Assembly (NCBI GenBank): GCA_050248155.1
Contig: JBFWSW010000003.1
Coordinates: 69,025-133,024 of the forward strand
Direction of reading: 5' to 3'
From: VFMC01 sp050248155
GTDB taxonomy: Bacteria; Actinomycetota; Acidimicrobiia; Acidimicrobiales; Ilumatobacteraceae
Length of the DNA: 64,000 nt
The notes below the pieces were generated by a model. That model had not been told where the DNA came from. It did no database searches and saw only the letters and a list, made by a program, of their open reading frames with translations. Made by a program: the position numbers and the translations under genes. Below are positions 22,279 through 30,938 of the stretch, piece by piece. How positions within the stretch are numbered: position 1 is the first letter of the stretch; every line of letters starts with the position of its first letter.

Positions 22279-24824
22279 CCTCGCGCCTCGGCGCATCTGC
22301 CCGCGCCGCCTTCGAGCGGCAGGGCCGGGCCGGCAGGATCGCTGCTCTGTCGGTGCTCGCGTTCGCACTCGTCGGCATCGGCGGGCCGCTCGTCGGCCGT
22401 GGGTCGTTCACGGCGAGCGAGCAGCTGATCTATCGCACGCCCTGGGTGCAGGAGCTGGCGACGCCGGCGACCGACGGCCAGTCGCCCCTCAACGACACCT
22501 ACGAGCAGTACCAGCCCGCGATCCACGAATGGGCGTCGCGTCTTCGGCACGGCGACTTCGCGCTGACGAGCCCGTACGAGCACGGCGGCACCTTGCTCGC
22601 CGCGTGGAACGGCGACGGCTTGCTCGATCCGCTCAACCTGCCGTGGGCCGTCATGCCCGTCGAGCTCGCACCCGGTTACGTCGAACTGCTCGTCATCGCG
22701 ACGGCGGCGGGCTTCATGTACCTCTTCTGCCGGCGCGTCGGCGCTGCGCGTGCGCCCGCGTGGATCGGCGGGCTCGCGTACGCGGCATCCGGCTTCCAGA
22801 TCGCCTGGACCAACTGGCCGCAGACGCGCGTCGGCGCCGTCACGCCGGCGATCTTCTGGGCGATCGAGCGACTGGTGCAGCGTCGCCGGTGGCGAGACGT
22901 GTCCGTGCTCGCAATGATGATCGCGTGGAGCTTCGCGGCCGGCTTCCCGAGCGTCACGGTGATGGTGCTCGTCGTCGCCGCCGTGTACACCACCGTCCGA
23001 CTGCTCACCCGCCACGCTCGCGACTGGCGGGCTGTCACCCGTGACGCGCTGATGTCGTCGTGCGCGGCGCTGCTGGGCGTCGGGCTGATGGCCGTCCAGC
23101 TGACGGGTCTGAACCACGTCCTGTCACGCAGCGACCTGTCGAACCGCGAGTTCTTCTACGGCGCGCACTCCGACAGGGCCGAGCTCGCGACCGCTCTCCT
23201 CCCGTCGGGGCTCGGGCTCCCCGAATGGGGTGGCTGGGTGCGCGCGGGCAACATCGTCGAGGCACAGACCTTCGTCGGCGGAGCCGTCGCGCTGCTCGCG
23301 CTCGGGATGCTCATCCGCCGCCGGTCGGTGGAGGAAGCACGCGGGGTCGTGCCGCTGTTCGCAGGGCTCACGGTGTTCTCGGTGGTGGTGGTGTTCGTGG
23401 GCGGACCGCTGTTGAAGGCACTGCAGGTCGTCGTGCCACCGCTGTCGAACAACTTCATCGGGCGATGGCGATCGGTGCTGGGGTTCGGCGTCGCGACGCT
23501 GGCGGCGGTCGGCGCAACGCGTTGGAGCGACGAGCGCTCGGCGCGCACGGGGTCGCGTCGCTGGGCCTGGTACGCAGGCGCCGCGCTCGTGTCGCTCGTG
23601 GCCCTGGTGTTCGTCGCGCTCGCCCTCACCCCGGTGCCGGCTCCGAATCGCCACAGCGTGGCGATCGGTGTGATCGTGCTCGCCGGCTCGGTCGCAGCCA
23701 CGACCATCGTGCTGTGGCTCGCCCGGCACCGGAGGTCGTGGGCCATCGGCCTCGTCGCGCCGGTGGTGGCGCTCGAGGCGCTGGCGCTCGTCCTGCCCTA
23801 CTGGCATCGCAGCCCCGCCGAGCACGTGTATCCGTCCTCACCGCTCGTGTCGAGCGCAGCGGAGCTGGAGGGACACGATCGTGTCGAGGGCATCTCGGCC
23901 ATCGGGCGCGGGGCGACGTCGTGGTACCGGCTGCGCACCGCGACCGGCTACTCGCCGGCCACGGAGGAGTGGGCCGATCTGCTCACGCTCGTCATCCCGA
24001 CGATGCCGAGGACGCAGTGGACCACCGAGATCGCGACGATCGACCAGGCGGTGCAGCAGTCGGCACTGCTCGACCGCCTGGGGGTCCGCTACCTCGTGGT
24101 GGGTGCGCCGACGATCGCCGGCCCTCTTCCCGAGGACTGGACACCGATCACCGAGTCGCCGGGCGGGGTGCTGGTCGAGCGTGCCTCGGCGTTGCCGCGC
24201 ATCCGGTGGGCATCGACATCGCTCGTCCTCCCCGACCGCGAGTCCCGGCTCGCGGCGCTGTCCGCCGGTGTCGATCGCTCGACGGTCGTGCTGGACGCGC
24301 CGTCCGGTGCAGTCGAAGGCGGTGCCGGCGACGTCGTGTCGATCGACGAGGTCGACAGCGACGTCCGGCGTATCACCGTTCGCGCCGGTGGCAATGGCTA
24401 CCTCGTGGTGGCCGACTCGTACGACCCGTGGTGGAAGGTCACGATCGACGGTCGGGACGTGCCGTTGCTGCGCGCCGACCACGCGATGATGGCCGTGGCG
24501 GTGCCGTCGGGGGACCACCTGGTCGAGATGCGGTACACGCTGCCGACAGGAGCCCTCGCCGCGTCGGCTGCCTCGGGGTCGGCGATCGCCGCGATCGCGG
24601 TCATCGACGTCGCCAGCGGACGTCGTCGCCGCCGACGGCAGCGCTCAGCGCCAGGCGAAGACGGGTTGCTCGAACTCGTCGACCCGCTCGCCGCACCTGC
24701 CCTCGAGGGCGACCCAGCGGAACTGGACGAGGACGGCGCCGGTCGGGGCATGGATGAGGTCGCGTCCGAGGGGCACCTGCACGACGGGCCGGTCGCTCTC
24801 GGGGATCTCGACGAACCGCGGTGA
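22275..24824 (+). CDS. Large multi-pass membrane protein (YfhO-like, possible glycosyltransferase C)
   Basis: 849 aa. About 12-13 hydrophobic helices fill residues 20-540, with an extracytoplasmic loop after helix 1 containing NDTYEQYQPAIHEWA. A soluble C-terminal half (about 540-800) follows, with the late PWWKVTIDGRDVP segment found in YfhO/bacterial membrane GT proteins. The likely role is transfer of sugars from polyprenyl carriers outside the membrane. It is coupled by GTGA overlap to the upstream GT2 gene. The final 60 residues overlap the convergent NUDIX gene by 180 bp. Substrate and product are unknown. Confidence 0.75.
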   Translation: MTSRLGASARAAFERQGRAGRIAALSVLAFALVGIGGPLVGRGSFTASEQLIYRTPWVQELATPATDGQSPLNDTYEQYQPAIHEWASRLRHGDFALTSPYEHGGTLLAAWNGDGLLDPLNLPWAVMPVELAPGYVELLVIATAAGFMYLFCRRVGAARAPAWIGGLAYAASGFQIAWTNWPQTRVGAVTPAIFWAIERLVQRRRWRDVSVLAMMIAWSFAAGFPSVTVMVLVVAAVYTTVRLLTRHARDWRAVTRDALMSSCAALLGVGLMAVQLTGLNHVLSRSDLSNREFFYGAHSDRAELATALLPSGLGLPEWGGWVRAGNIVEAQTFVGGAVALLALGMLIRRRSVEEARGVVPLFAGLTVFSVVVVFVGGPLLKALQVVVPPLSNNFIGRWRSVLGFGVATLAAVGATRWSDERSARTGSRRWAWYAGAALVSLVALVFVALALTPVPAPNRHSVAIGVIVLAGSVAATTIVLWLARHRRSWAIGLVAPVVALEALALVLPYWHRSPAEHVYPSSPLVSSAAELEGHDRVEGISAIGRGATSWYRLRTATGYSPATEEWADLLTLVIPTMPRTQWTTEIATIDQAVQQSALLDRLGVRYLVVGAPTIAGPLPEDWTPITESPGGVLVERASALPRIRWASTSLVLPDRESRLAALSAGVDRSTVVLDAPSGAVEGGAGDVVSIDEVDSDVRRITVRAGGNGYLVVADSYDPWWKVTIDGRDVPLLRADHAMMAVAVPSGDHLVEMRYTLPTGALAASAASGSAIAAIAVIDVASGRRRRRRQRSAPGEDGLLELVDPLAAPALEGDPAELDEDGAGRGMDEVASEGHLHDGPVALGDLDEPR

Positions 24825-25367
24825 GTCGGCGCGGCACAGCTCGTGCAACCCGATCCGGTAGGCGTGGGCGACCTCGTCCGGGTTGGGTCGCAGCTCGAGT
24901 CCGGCCCCGCCCCACACGACGACGGGCGTGATCACGTATCCCGACCGGGTCCCGTAGTCGTCGAGCCGCCCGAGCACCGACGACGGGTCGAGCCTGACGC
25001 CGAGCTCCTCGTCCAGCTCGCGAAGTGCCGTCTCCTCGGGCGTCTCGCCCGGGTCGACCCGCCCACCCGGCAGCGCCCACTGCGCCGCGTGGCGGTTGAG
25101 GCGCGACGCCCGCCGGCAGAGGAGGAACGCCGCACCGCCCGCGACGCCGACGACCTTGAAGTCGAAGCCGTTGAGGTTGCCCGGCACCACCATCGCCTCG
25201 TCGGCCTCGGTGAGGACATACGGGTCGTCCCGATCGGATCCGGCCTCGCTGTCGACCACGACGATCGCCACCGCGGCCCGCTTGCGATCGTCGTCGGCCA
25301 CCGTGCGCACCGGATGTGCAGCCAGATGGGCGGTGATCGATGCGCGCAGGTCGTCGGTCAGCTCCAT
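24645..25367 (-). CDS. NUDIX hydrolase
   Basis: 240 aa. The Nudix box at residues 101-124 is intact (GGRVDPGETPEETALRELDE, then ELGV), preceded by QWALPGG. An N-terminal extension of about 90 residues and the family-like end DEFEQPVFAWR suggest a larger NUDIX subfamily, possibly CoA- or nucleotide-directed. The ATG at 25367 has GGAG 5 nt upstream. Its last 60 codons overlap, antisense, the end of the membrane-protein gene. Exact substrate unknown. Confidence 0.88.
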   Translation of the reverse strand: MELTDDLRASITAHLAAHPVRTVADDDRKRAAVAIVVVDSEAGSDRDDPYVLTEADEAMVVPGNLNGFDFKVVGVAGGAAFLLCRRASRLNRHAAQWALPGGRVDPGETPEETALRELDEELGVRLDPSSVLGRLDDYGTRSGYVITPVVVWGGAGLELRPNPDEVAHAYRIGLHELCRADSPRFVEIPESDRPVVQVPLGRDLIHAPTGAVLVQFRWVALEGRCGERVDEFEQPVFAWR

Positions 25368-25414
25368 CACGTCTCCAGCCAACCACGCGCGGCGACTCGT
25401 CATCGAATGCGGGG

Positions 25415-26362
25415 TCAGCTCGTCATCAGGCCGCGGGCCGCTGACAGACCGCTCAGCACCGCGCCCTCGACACGCGGACCTGCAAAGGCATCGCCCGCCA
25501 CGGCCACCGACGGGTGGGCATCCGGCGACCAGTGCTGCTCGGGCCACGTGACCTGTGGCGTGGCGAACCGCCACCGCTTCACCTGGCTCTCGACGATGCG
25601 TGCGCCGCCGAGGAAGGGAGCGGCAGCTTCGATGAGTGCGCGGCGGCAGTCGGACGGGTCGTCGTCCCAGTGCGCCGCGCTCCAGGCCGGATCGGCGTGA
25701 AGGGTGAGCGCCGGGACCTCGCTGATGCCCTTCGCCCGGTTGTCGGCGACGAAGGTGAACGGGGCGACGCCCTGCACACCGCCGGGTGGAGGCACTGCTG
25801 CGTCGCCGTCGAGCACGGCGAGCAGCGCGAGCGTGCGGTCGTACTCGGTCATCCACAGTGCTTCGGGCATCGTCACCTCGCCGGTCACGAGCAGCGAGAA
25901 CGTCTGTGGGAGCGGGCACGTCACCACCAGCGCATCGTGTGATGTCGCCGTGCCGTCGTCGAGCTTCACCGTCCACGCCTGCGCCGTCTGACCTCGATGC
26001 AGCGAGAACACGAGCGACCCGCAGCGGACCTCGAGCCCCCGAGCGACGTACCGGGCCAGCGCGTTCATCCCCTCGCCGGCGACGTATCGCGGGTAGCCGT
26101 CACCCTCGGGACCGAACCCCCGGCACCACTCGCGCACCACACCGCGTTGCTGCCAGTCGTGCACGAGCCGGGCCATGTCGTCGCTGCGGACGGTGAAGAA
26201 CTGGGCACCGTGATCGATGCGCGATCCGGCGATCCGGCGTGTCGCCAGCCTGCCGCCCGGTCGCGTCGCTCGTTCGAACACGACGACCTCGTGGCCGGCG
26301 TCGTGCAGGCTGCGCGCTGCCATCAGCCCGGCGATGCCGGCTCCGACGACAGCGACCTTCAC
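25415..26362 (-). CDS. FAD-dependent amine-oxidase/renalase-like oxidoreductase
   Basis: 315 aa. The N-terminal Rossmann FAD motif is VVGAGIAGLMAARSL (about 5-19), with FERATRPGGRLATRR as the second flavin-binding segment; IDHGAQFFTVR follows, and the C-terminal FAD-contact AGDAFAGPRVEGAVLSG closes the fold. Renalase-type proteins of this length oxidise dihydropyridine or amine substrates. The GTG start at 26362 overlaps the stop of the upstream hydrolase (GTGA). Last gene of a four-gene overlapping operon; it may act on the lipid or small molecule handled there. Confidence 0.85.
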   Translation of the reverse strand: MKVAVVGAGIAGLMAARSLHDAGHEVVVFERATRPGGRLATRRIAGSRIDHGAQFFTVRSDDMARLVHDWQQRGVVREWCRGFGPEGDGYPRYVAGEGMNALARYVARGLEVRCGSLVFSLHRGQTAQAWTVKLDDGTATSHDALVVTCPLPQTFSLLVTGEVTMPEALWMTEYDRTLALLAVLDGDAAVPPPGGVQGVAPFTFVADNRAKGISEVPALTLHADPAWSAAHWDDDPSDCRRALIEAAAPFLGGARIVESQVKRWRFATPQVTWPEQHWSPDAHPSVAVAGDAFAGPRVEGAVLSGLSAARGLMTS

Positions 26363-27207
26363 GCCGGCGCGGCGAGGGTCGGTGCGTCGACGTGTGCTTG
26401 GTCGGCGGTGATGCGCGAGAGGAACTCGAGCAGGACGCGGTTGAACGTCGTCGCGTGCTCGACCATGAAGCCGTGCGCGGCGCCCGAGATGACGACGAGC
26501 TCGGAGTTGGGAATGCGCTCGGCGAGCTCCTCGCTGTCGCCCCTCGGCGTCAGGATGTCCTGGTTGCCGACGAGGACCAGCGTGGGGATCGTGATCTCGG
26601 CGAGGCGATCGGCGAGCGATTCGTCGGCCGCGACGATGGCCCGCACCTGCGCCGCGAACGCGTGCGACGTGCGACCGAGGGCGAGCGGGCCGAGCCATCC
26701 GAACGCGGGCAGCAGCCGGCGGAACGAACGCGGGCCGATCACCCATCGAGCCGCCTCGCGCGTCATCGCGCCCATCCCTCGCTCGGTGGCGTGCACCGCC
26801 CAGCTGGTGAGCAGCTCGCGCCGCCACGGGTGGTTGCGGCATGCGGTGCACGCGAGCGTGAGCGAGCGAACCCGCTCGGGGTGGCGCAGCGCGACGATCT
26901 GGGCGATCGCACCGCCCATCGACGCGCCGACGACGTGGGCGCGATCGACCTCGGCGTGGTCGAGCACGGCGATCGCGTCGTTCGCCATCTGCTCGAGGTC
27001 GTAGTGGCCGAACGGCTTGTCGCTGCGCCCCGCGCCGCGGTTGTCGAAGGCGATGACGCGGTATCGCGCCGCGAGCACGAAGCGCTGCATGTCCCAGCCG
27101 TGCTTGTCGGCACCGAGGCCCTGGATCATCAGCACCGCAGGTGCGTGCTTGCGGCCGAAGGCTTCGTAGTGCAGGCGGAGCCCGTCGGTCGAACGTGCCC
27201 AGGCCAT
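26359..27207 (-). CDS. Alpha/beta hydrolase
   Basis: 282 aa. The fold is clear from VLMIQGLGADKHGW (oxyanion region), FDNRGAGRSDKP and the nucleophile elbow VGASMGGAIAQ with Ser at about 96. The acid is in VGNQDILTP and the catalytic His in SGAAHGFMVE. The start ATG at 27207 shares one nt with the stop of the upstream PlsC-like gene (TGATG). Third gene of the epimerase/PlsC/hydrolase/oxidase operon. The substrate cannot be assigned. Confidence 0.88.
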   Translation of the reverse strand: MAWARSTDGLRLHYEAFGRKHAPAVLMIQGLGADKHGWDMQRFVLAARYRVIAFDNRGAGRSDKPFGHYDLEQMANDAIAVLDHAEVDRAHVVGASMGGAIAQIVALRHPERVRSLTLACTACRNHPWRRELLTSWAVHATERGMGAMTREAARWVIGPRSFRRLLPAFGWLGPLALGRTSHAFAAQVRAIVAADESLADRLAEITIPTLVLVGNQDILTPRGDSEELAERIPNSELVVISGAAHGFMVEHATTFNRVLLEFLSRITADQAHVDAPTLAAPA

Positions 27208-27884
27208 CAGCCCTCCGCCAGCCAGTCGATCGGCGCCACGCCGGTGTGCACGCCGCCGAGCTCGTCGAGCAGGCGTTGGATGTGGCGCTGCACCGTCTCG
27301 GCCATCTCGACCTCGCCGAGCGGGCCACGCCGCGGATGACGCGGCCGGAGCGGTGCGCCGACCTCGGCGCGGGCATCGCGGCCGAACACGCTGCTCATCG
27401 ACGCCACCGGGACGACCGCGACCCCCGCGGCCAGCGCGGCGCCGACGAGGTGGTGGTCGACGGGGCCGGCGTGGCGCGGGTGGTTCGTGGGCTCGGCCCC
27501 GATCACGACGAGCTCGCCGTGACGGAGCGCGGTGCGCACCTCGGCCGGGTCGGCCAGGACCGCACCCATGCGCTGCAGGACCGCCCCGACCGGCGCGACG
27601 TCGGGCCGACCGGCGAAGCGAACAGGCCGGCCGGTGGCTCGGGCGAGTCCCCACGAGACGTAGAGCGGGCTGAACGAGAGCCGTCGTTGGTTGGTGACGA
27701 GCAGTGCGCCCGCCCGCGCCGGCAGGTGGTGCAGGCCGCCGCAGGAGATGTTCCAACGGAGGCCGAGGAACGGGCTGACGAAACGGAGGAAGTGGTCGTC
27801 GCGGCCCCACTCGTCGACGGTGTCGGTGGGTGCGCCGACTGTGTGCGGTTCGTGCCGCGTCGGGAGCTCGATGATCTCGGCCAT
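27207..27884 (-). CDS. PlsC-like acyltransferase with degenerate catalytic motif
   Basis: 225 aa, resembling 1-acylglycerol-3-phosphate acyltransferases in length and block order. The expected NHxxxxD box reads NQRRLSF at residues 65-71, so the catalytic His and Asp are both replaced, and the later FPEGT block reads IGAEPTN. The fold may be kept for binding or regulation rather than catalysis, or the family uses other residues. Stop and start codons overlap with both flanking genes by 1 nt. The epimerase/acyltransferase gene order recalls mycobacterial Rv0501/Rv0502. Confidence 0.7.
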   Translation of the reverse strand: MAEIIELPTRHEPHTVGAPTDTVDEWGRDDHFLRFVSPFLGLRWNISCGGLHHLPARAGALLVTNQRRLSFSPLYVSWGLARATGRPVRFAGRPDVAPVGAVLQRMGAVLADPAEVRTALRHGELVVIGAEPTNHPRHAGPVDHHLVGAALAAGVAVVPVASMSSVFGRDARAEVGAPLRPRHPRRGPLGEVEMAETVQRHIQRLLDELGGVHTGVAPIDWLAEG

Positions 27885-28858
27885 CAGGCCACCGCCTCGC
27901 TGGTTCTCGGCACGCGGATGATGCCCGGCCAGGCGTACAGCAGATCGACGACCTCGAGCGTCGAGATCGAGGGTGTGACACCCAGCAGGTCGGCAGCGGC
28001 AGAGCCGTCGGCCAGCCGTCCGCGGTGCATGACCTCCATGACGTGGTCGGGGACCGGTGCGCCCATGAGGTGCGACACGCCGCGAGCCACCACCCACTCC
28101 GGCCCGACGAGTGGCAGCGGGATGCGCCTGCCGCGCCGCAGCGCCTGCAGCCCGGTGATGGCACCAGGAGCGACGACGTTGACGGGCTGATCGAGCCGGC
28201 GCTCGGCGGCGGCCACGAACGCCCGGGCGGCGTCGGAGTCCTCGACGACGGTGAACGGTGGATCGGCGAGCAGGCTGAAGGGCACGATCGGATGGCGGAG
28301 CAACCGCCCGAGCGGGCTCGGCACGTGCGGCCCGAGGACCGGACCCAACCGCAGCGACCCGACGGGCACGCCGACCATCTCGCCCGCCGCTCGTGCTGCG
28401 GCCTCGAGCCGGACGAGCATGCGGCCGTACTCCGAGCTCGGGCGTGCCGGCGTGGTCTCGTCGGGACGGGTGAGCGCACCCTGGTGCCGCCCGTAGACCT
28501 CGATGCCACTGCGCACGACGATCGACTCGAGCGATCGGCACTCGGCTGCCGCGCCGATGATCGAGGTCGTCGCCTCATCGGTGAACCGCCGCGCGTGGCT
28601 GGTGCCGGCTCGGGCATCGGGCTCCCACACCGCCAGGTGCACGAGGACGTGCGGGTCGAACGCCGTCACCAGATCGACGATCCGCTCGCGCTCAGCCGGT
28701 TCGACCCGGTGGAACTCGGCGCGACGCAGGCGGCGGCGCGGCGGGTCGACGTCGATGCCCATGAGCGCGCCGACCCACGGCTCGTTCTCGAGCAGCGAGG
28801 CGACCAGCGAGCCGAGCTCGCCGCCCATGCCGCTCACCAGCACACGTCGACCCCCCAT
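27884..28858 (-). CDS. NAD-dependent epimerase/dehydratase (extended SDR) homologue
   Basis: 324 aa. The N-terminus carries a dinucleotide motif, VSGMGGELGSLVASLL (about residues 8-23), and the middle shows the SDR strand IVVRSGIEVYG. The catalytic YxxxK reads Y144-G-R-M-L148, without the lysine. ATG at 28858 is chosen because TATCGT lies 7 nt upstream; a GTG at 28867 falls inside that box. First gene of the operon. The role may be structural or lipid-binding; true enzymatic activity is uncertain. Confidence 0.75.
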   Translation of the reverse strand: MGGRRVLVSGMGGELGSLVASLLENEPWVGALMGIDVDPPRRRLRRAEFHRVEPAERERIVDLVTAFDPHVLVHLAVWEPDARAGTSHARRFTDEATTSIIGAAAECRSLESIVVRSGIEVYGRHQGALTRPDETTPARPSSEYGRMLVRLEAAARAAGEMVGVPVGSLRLGPVLGPHVPSPLGRLLRHPIVPFSLLADPPFTVVEDSDAARAFVAAAERRLDQPVNVVAPGAITGLQALRRGRRIPLPLVGPEWVVARGVSHLMGAPVPDHVMEVMHRGRLADGSAAADLLGVTPSISTLEVVDLLYAWPGIIRVPRTSEAVA

Positions 28859-28865
28859 GAGGAGC

Positions 28866-28871
28866 ACGATA
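28866..28871 (-). promoter_or_regulatory. Putative leaderless -10 box for the epimerase operon
   Basis: TATCGT on the minus strand, 7 nt before the ATG at 28858. Confidence 0.4.
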
Positions 28872-29003
28872 TCGGCCGATCGTCCGCTCGGCCGGGACGG
28901 AGCGTGCGACCGTCGGCCGCTGCCTGCGCGTCGTGCCTGCGTATGGGGTCGGATCGGCCGCCGCGGTCAAGCGGCCCGTGCGGCAGGCCGATGAACAACC
29001 GTC

Positions 29004-30938
29004 ATGGCTCGGCGCACCACAGCACTCGCGACGTGGGTCGCGCTCTCCGCATCCCTCGTGGGATCGGCACCCGGGATCGCCTCGGCAGGACCGGCGCAGC
29101 GTGCCGTGGCGATGCCCGCAGCGTGCGCGAAGACCTACGACGTGGTGTCGGGCGACTACTGGATCAAGATCGCGTCCAAGGCAGGCGTCACGACCTCGGC
29201 GCTCTACCAGGTCAACGGCGCCAATGCGAACACGCCGCTGTACCCGGGCATGCAGGTCTGCCTGCCCGACACCGCCACGGTCCCGGCCACGACGGCCCCT
29301 GCGACCACGCCGCCGCCCCCCGCCGCTCCCGGCACGGTGCAGCTCGCGGCGTTCCCGGCGCAGGGCCCGTGCTCGTACACCGACACGTTCCAGGCGCCTC
29401 GCGGCGGTGGACGCGTGCACGAGGGCGTCGATCTGATCGCGAAGACCGGCCAGTACGTGTACGCCGTGGTGAACGGGCGTCTGTCGAAGCAGGCGGTCGA
29501 CAAGCCGGGTTCGCTGTCGGGCAACGCCTGGTGGCTGACCGGCGACGACGGCTCGTACTACTTCTACGCGCACCTCTCCGCCTTCGCGCCCGGCCTGAAG
29601 ATCGGCGCCAAGGTGCAGGCAGGTCAGATCATCGGGTTCATCGGCAGCACCGGCAACGCGGGGGTCTCGCACCTCCACTTCGAGGTGCACCCGAAGGGCG
29701 GCGTTGCCGCCAACCCGACCCCGATCGTGCGGGCGATCGACGGGTGCAGCACCAGCGCGGTGCCACCCCAGCCCGGTGGTGAGCCGCCCGCGCCACCGAC
29801 CAACACGGCACCCGCGGTGACCGCGCCACCCAGCACGTCACCGCCGGCCACGACCGCACCGCCTGCCGCCCCGGTCGTGCTGCCGCCCTCGGCACCGGTG
29901 TCGACGCAGCCCGGATCGCTGTGGCAGTTCATCACCCCGGTGACCGTCTTCGACTCGGCCGCCTCCGGCGCGCTCGCGGGCGGCGCGACGAGGACCATCC
30001 GCGTCAACCACGCATACGGGGTGCCGGCGGGCACCGCCGGCGTGATCGTCCGGCTGTCGGCCAGCCAGCCGGCGAGCGCGGGCTACCTCGTGACGCATCC
30101 GTGCGACTTCGCGCCCCCGGTCGCCTCGACGCTGAGCGTCAACCCGGGACGGACGTCGGTGGGCAGCGCCACCATCCGAGTCGTCGGCGGGAACGTCTGT
30201 GTCACGGCGAGCACCGCCGTCCGGCTGAAGGTCGAGGTCCTCGGCGCGCAAGCGGCATCCGGCGTCGGGTTGCAGCCCGTGAGCGCGGCCCGTGCGGTCG
30301 ACACCCGCGAGACCACACGGCTCGTTCCAGGCGCCGCGCTGTCGTTGTCGCCGGCCTCGCTCGGTGCCACGCCCGGCACCCAGGCGCTCTCGGCGAGCGT
30401 GACCATCGTCAACCCGGCAGCAGCGGGCACCTTGGCGATGGGCTTCTGTGGCCAGGGCGGCTGGAGGGTGCCGTTCTCGAGCGACCCCGTGTCGTCGTTC
30501 GCGATCACGATGCGGGTGAACAACGCCGGCTGGTGCCTGACGACGAGCGTCGCCACGGACGTGATCGTCGACGTGGTCGGGAACTGGACCACGGATGCGA
30601 CGCTGATGGGCGTCGTCGACCCGGTGCGGGTGTACGACTCGCGTCTCGCGGGTGGGCCGATCGGGATCGGCGCCGTCGGCGTCCCCGTCGCCGGGCTCGG
30701 TGGCGTGCCGGCCGACGCGAGCATCGCGATGTTGTCGGTCACGACCGTCACCGGTGGCATCGGTTCGAGCGTCTTCCTCGTGCCGTGCGGCGAGGGTCGC
30801 AGCGCAGGCACGGTGATCGCCTCGTCGGCCTACCGCATCTCGACAGCAGTGGTGCCGGTGAAGCTCGGCGGCGGCGCCGCGTGCATCTCGTCGTTCAACG
30901 CCATCGACGTGATCATCGACGTCGTCGGTGCCGGCTGA
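29004..30938 (+). CDS. Secreted LysM/M23 peptidoglycan endopeptidase with C-terminal beta-repeats
   Basis: 644 aa exported wall enzyme. A signal peptide (about 1-28, ending GIASA) precedes a LysM domain (about 43-88, YDVVSGDYWIKIASKAG), a Pro/Thr linker and an M23 metallopeptidase domain (about 115-245). In the latter the zinc ligands H139/D143 (RVHEGVDL) and HLH at 223-225 are all present. After a second Pro-rich linker, three repeats of about 114 residues begin near 309, 422 and 537 (ITPVTVFDS, LQPVSAARAVDTR, VDPVRVYDSR). Such repeats recur in Acidimicrobiia surface proteins; their role is unknown, perhaps wall anchoring. Likely a D,D- or L,D-type peptidoglycan hydrolase used in growth. Confidence 0.92.
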   Translation: MARRTTALATWVALSASLVGSAPGIASAGPAQRAVAMPAACAKTYDVVSGDYWIKIASKAGVTTSALYQVNGANANTPLYPGMQVCLPDTATVPATTAPATTPPPPAAPGTVQLAAFPAQGPCSYTDTFQAPRGGGRVHEGVDLIAKTGQYVYAVVNGRLSKQAVDKPGSLSGNAWWLTGDDGSYYFYAHLSAFAPGLKIGAKVQAGQIIGFIGSTGNAGVSHLHFEVHPKGGVAANPTPIVRAIDGCSTSAVPPQPGGEPPAPPTNTAPAVTAPPSTSPPATTAPPAAPVVLPPSAPVSTQPGSLWQFITPVTVFDSAASGALAGGATRTIRVNHAYGVPAGTAGVIVRLSASQPASAGYLVTHPCDFAPPVASTLSVNPGRTSVGSATIRVVGGNVCVTASTAVRLKVEVLGAQAASGVGLQPVSAARAVDTRETTRLVPGAALSLSPASLGATPGTQALSASVTIVNPAAAGTLAMGFCGQGGWRVPFSSDPVSSFAITMRVNNAGWCLTTSVATDVIVDVVGNWTTDATLMGVVDPVRVYDSRLAGGPIGIGAVGVPVAGLGGVPADASIAMLSVTTVTGGIGSSVFLVPCGEGRSAGTVIASSAYRISTAVVPVKLGGGAACISSFNAIDVIIDVVGAG

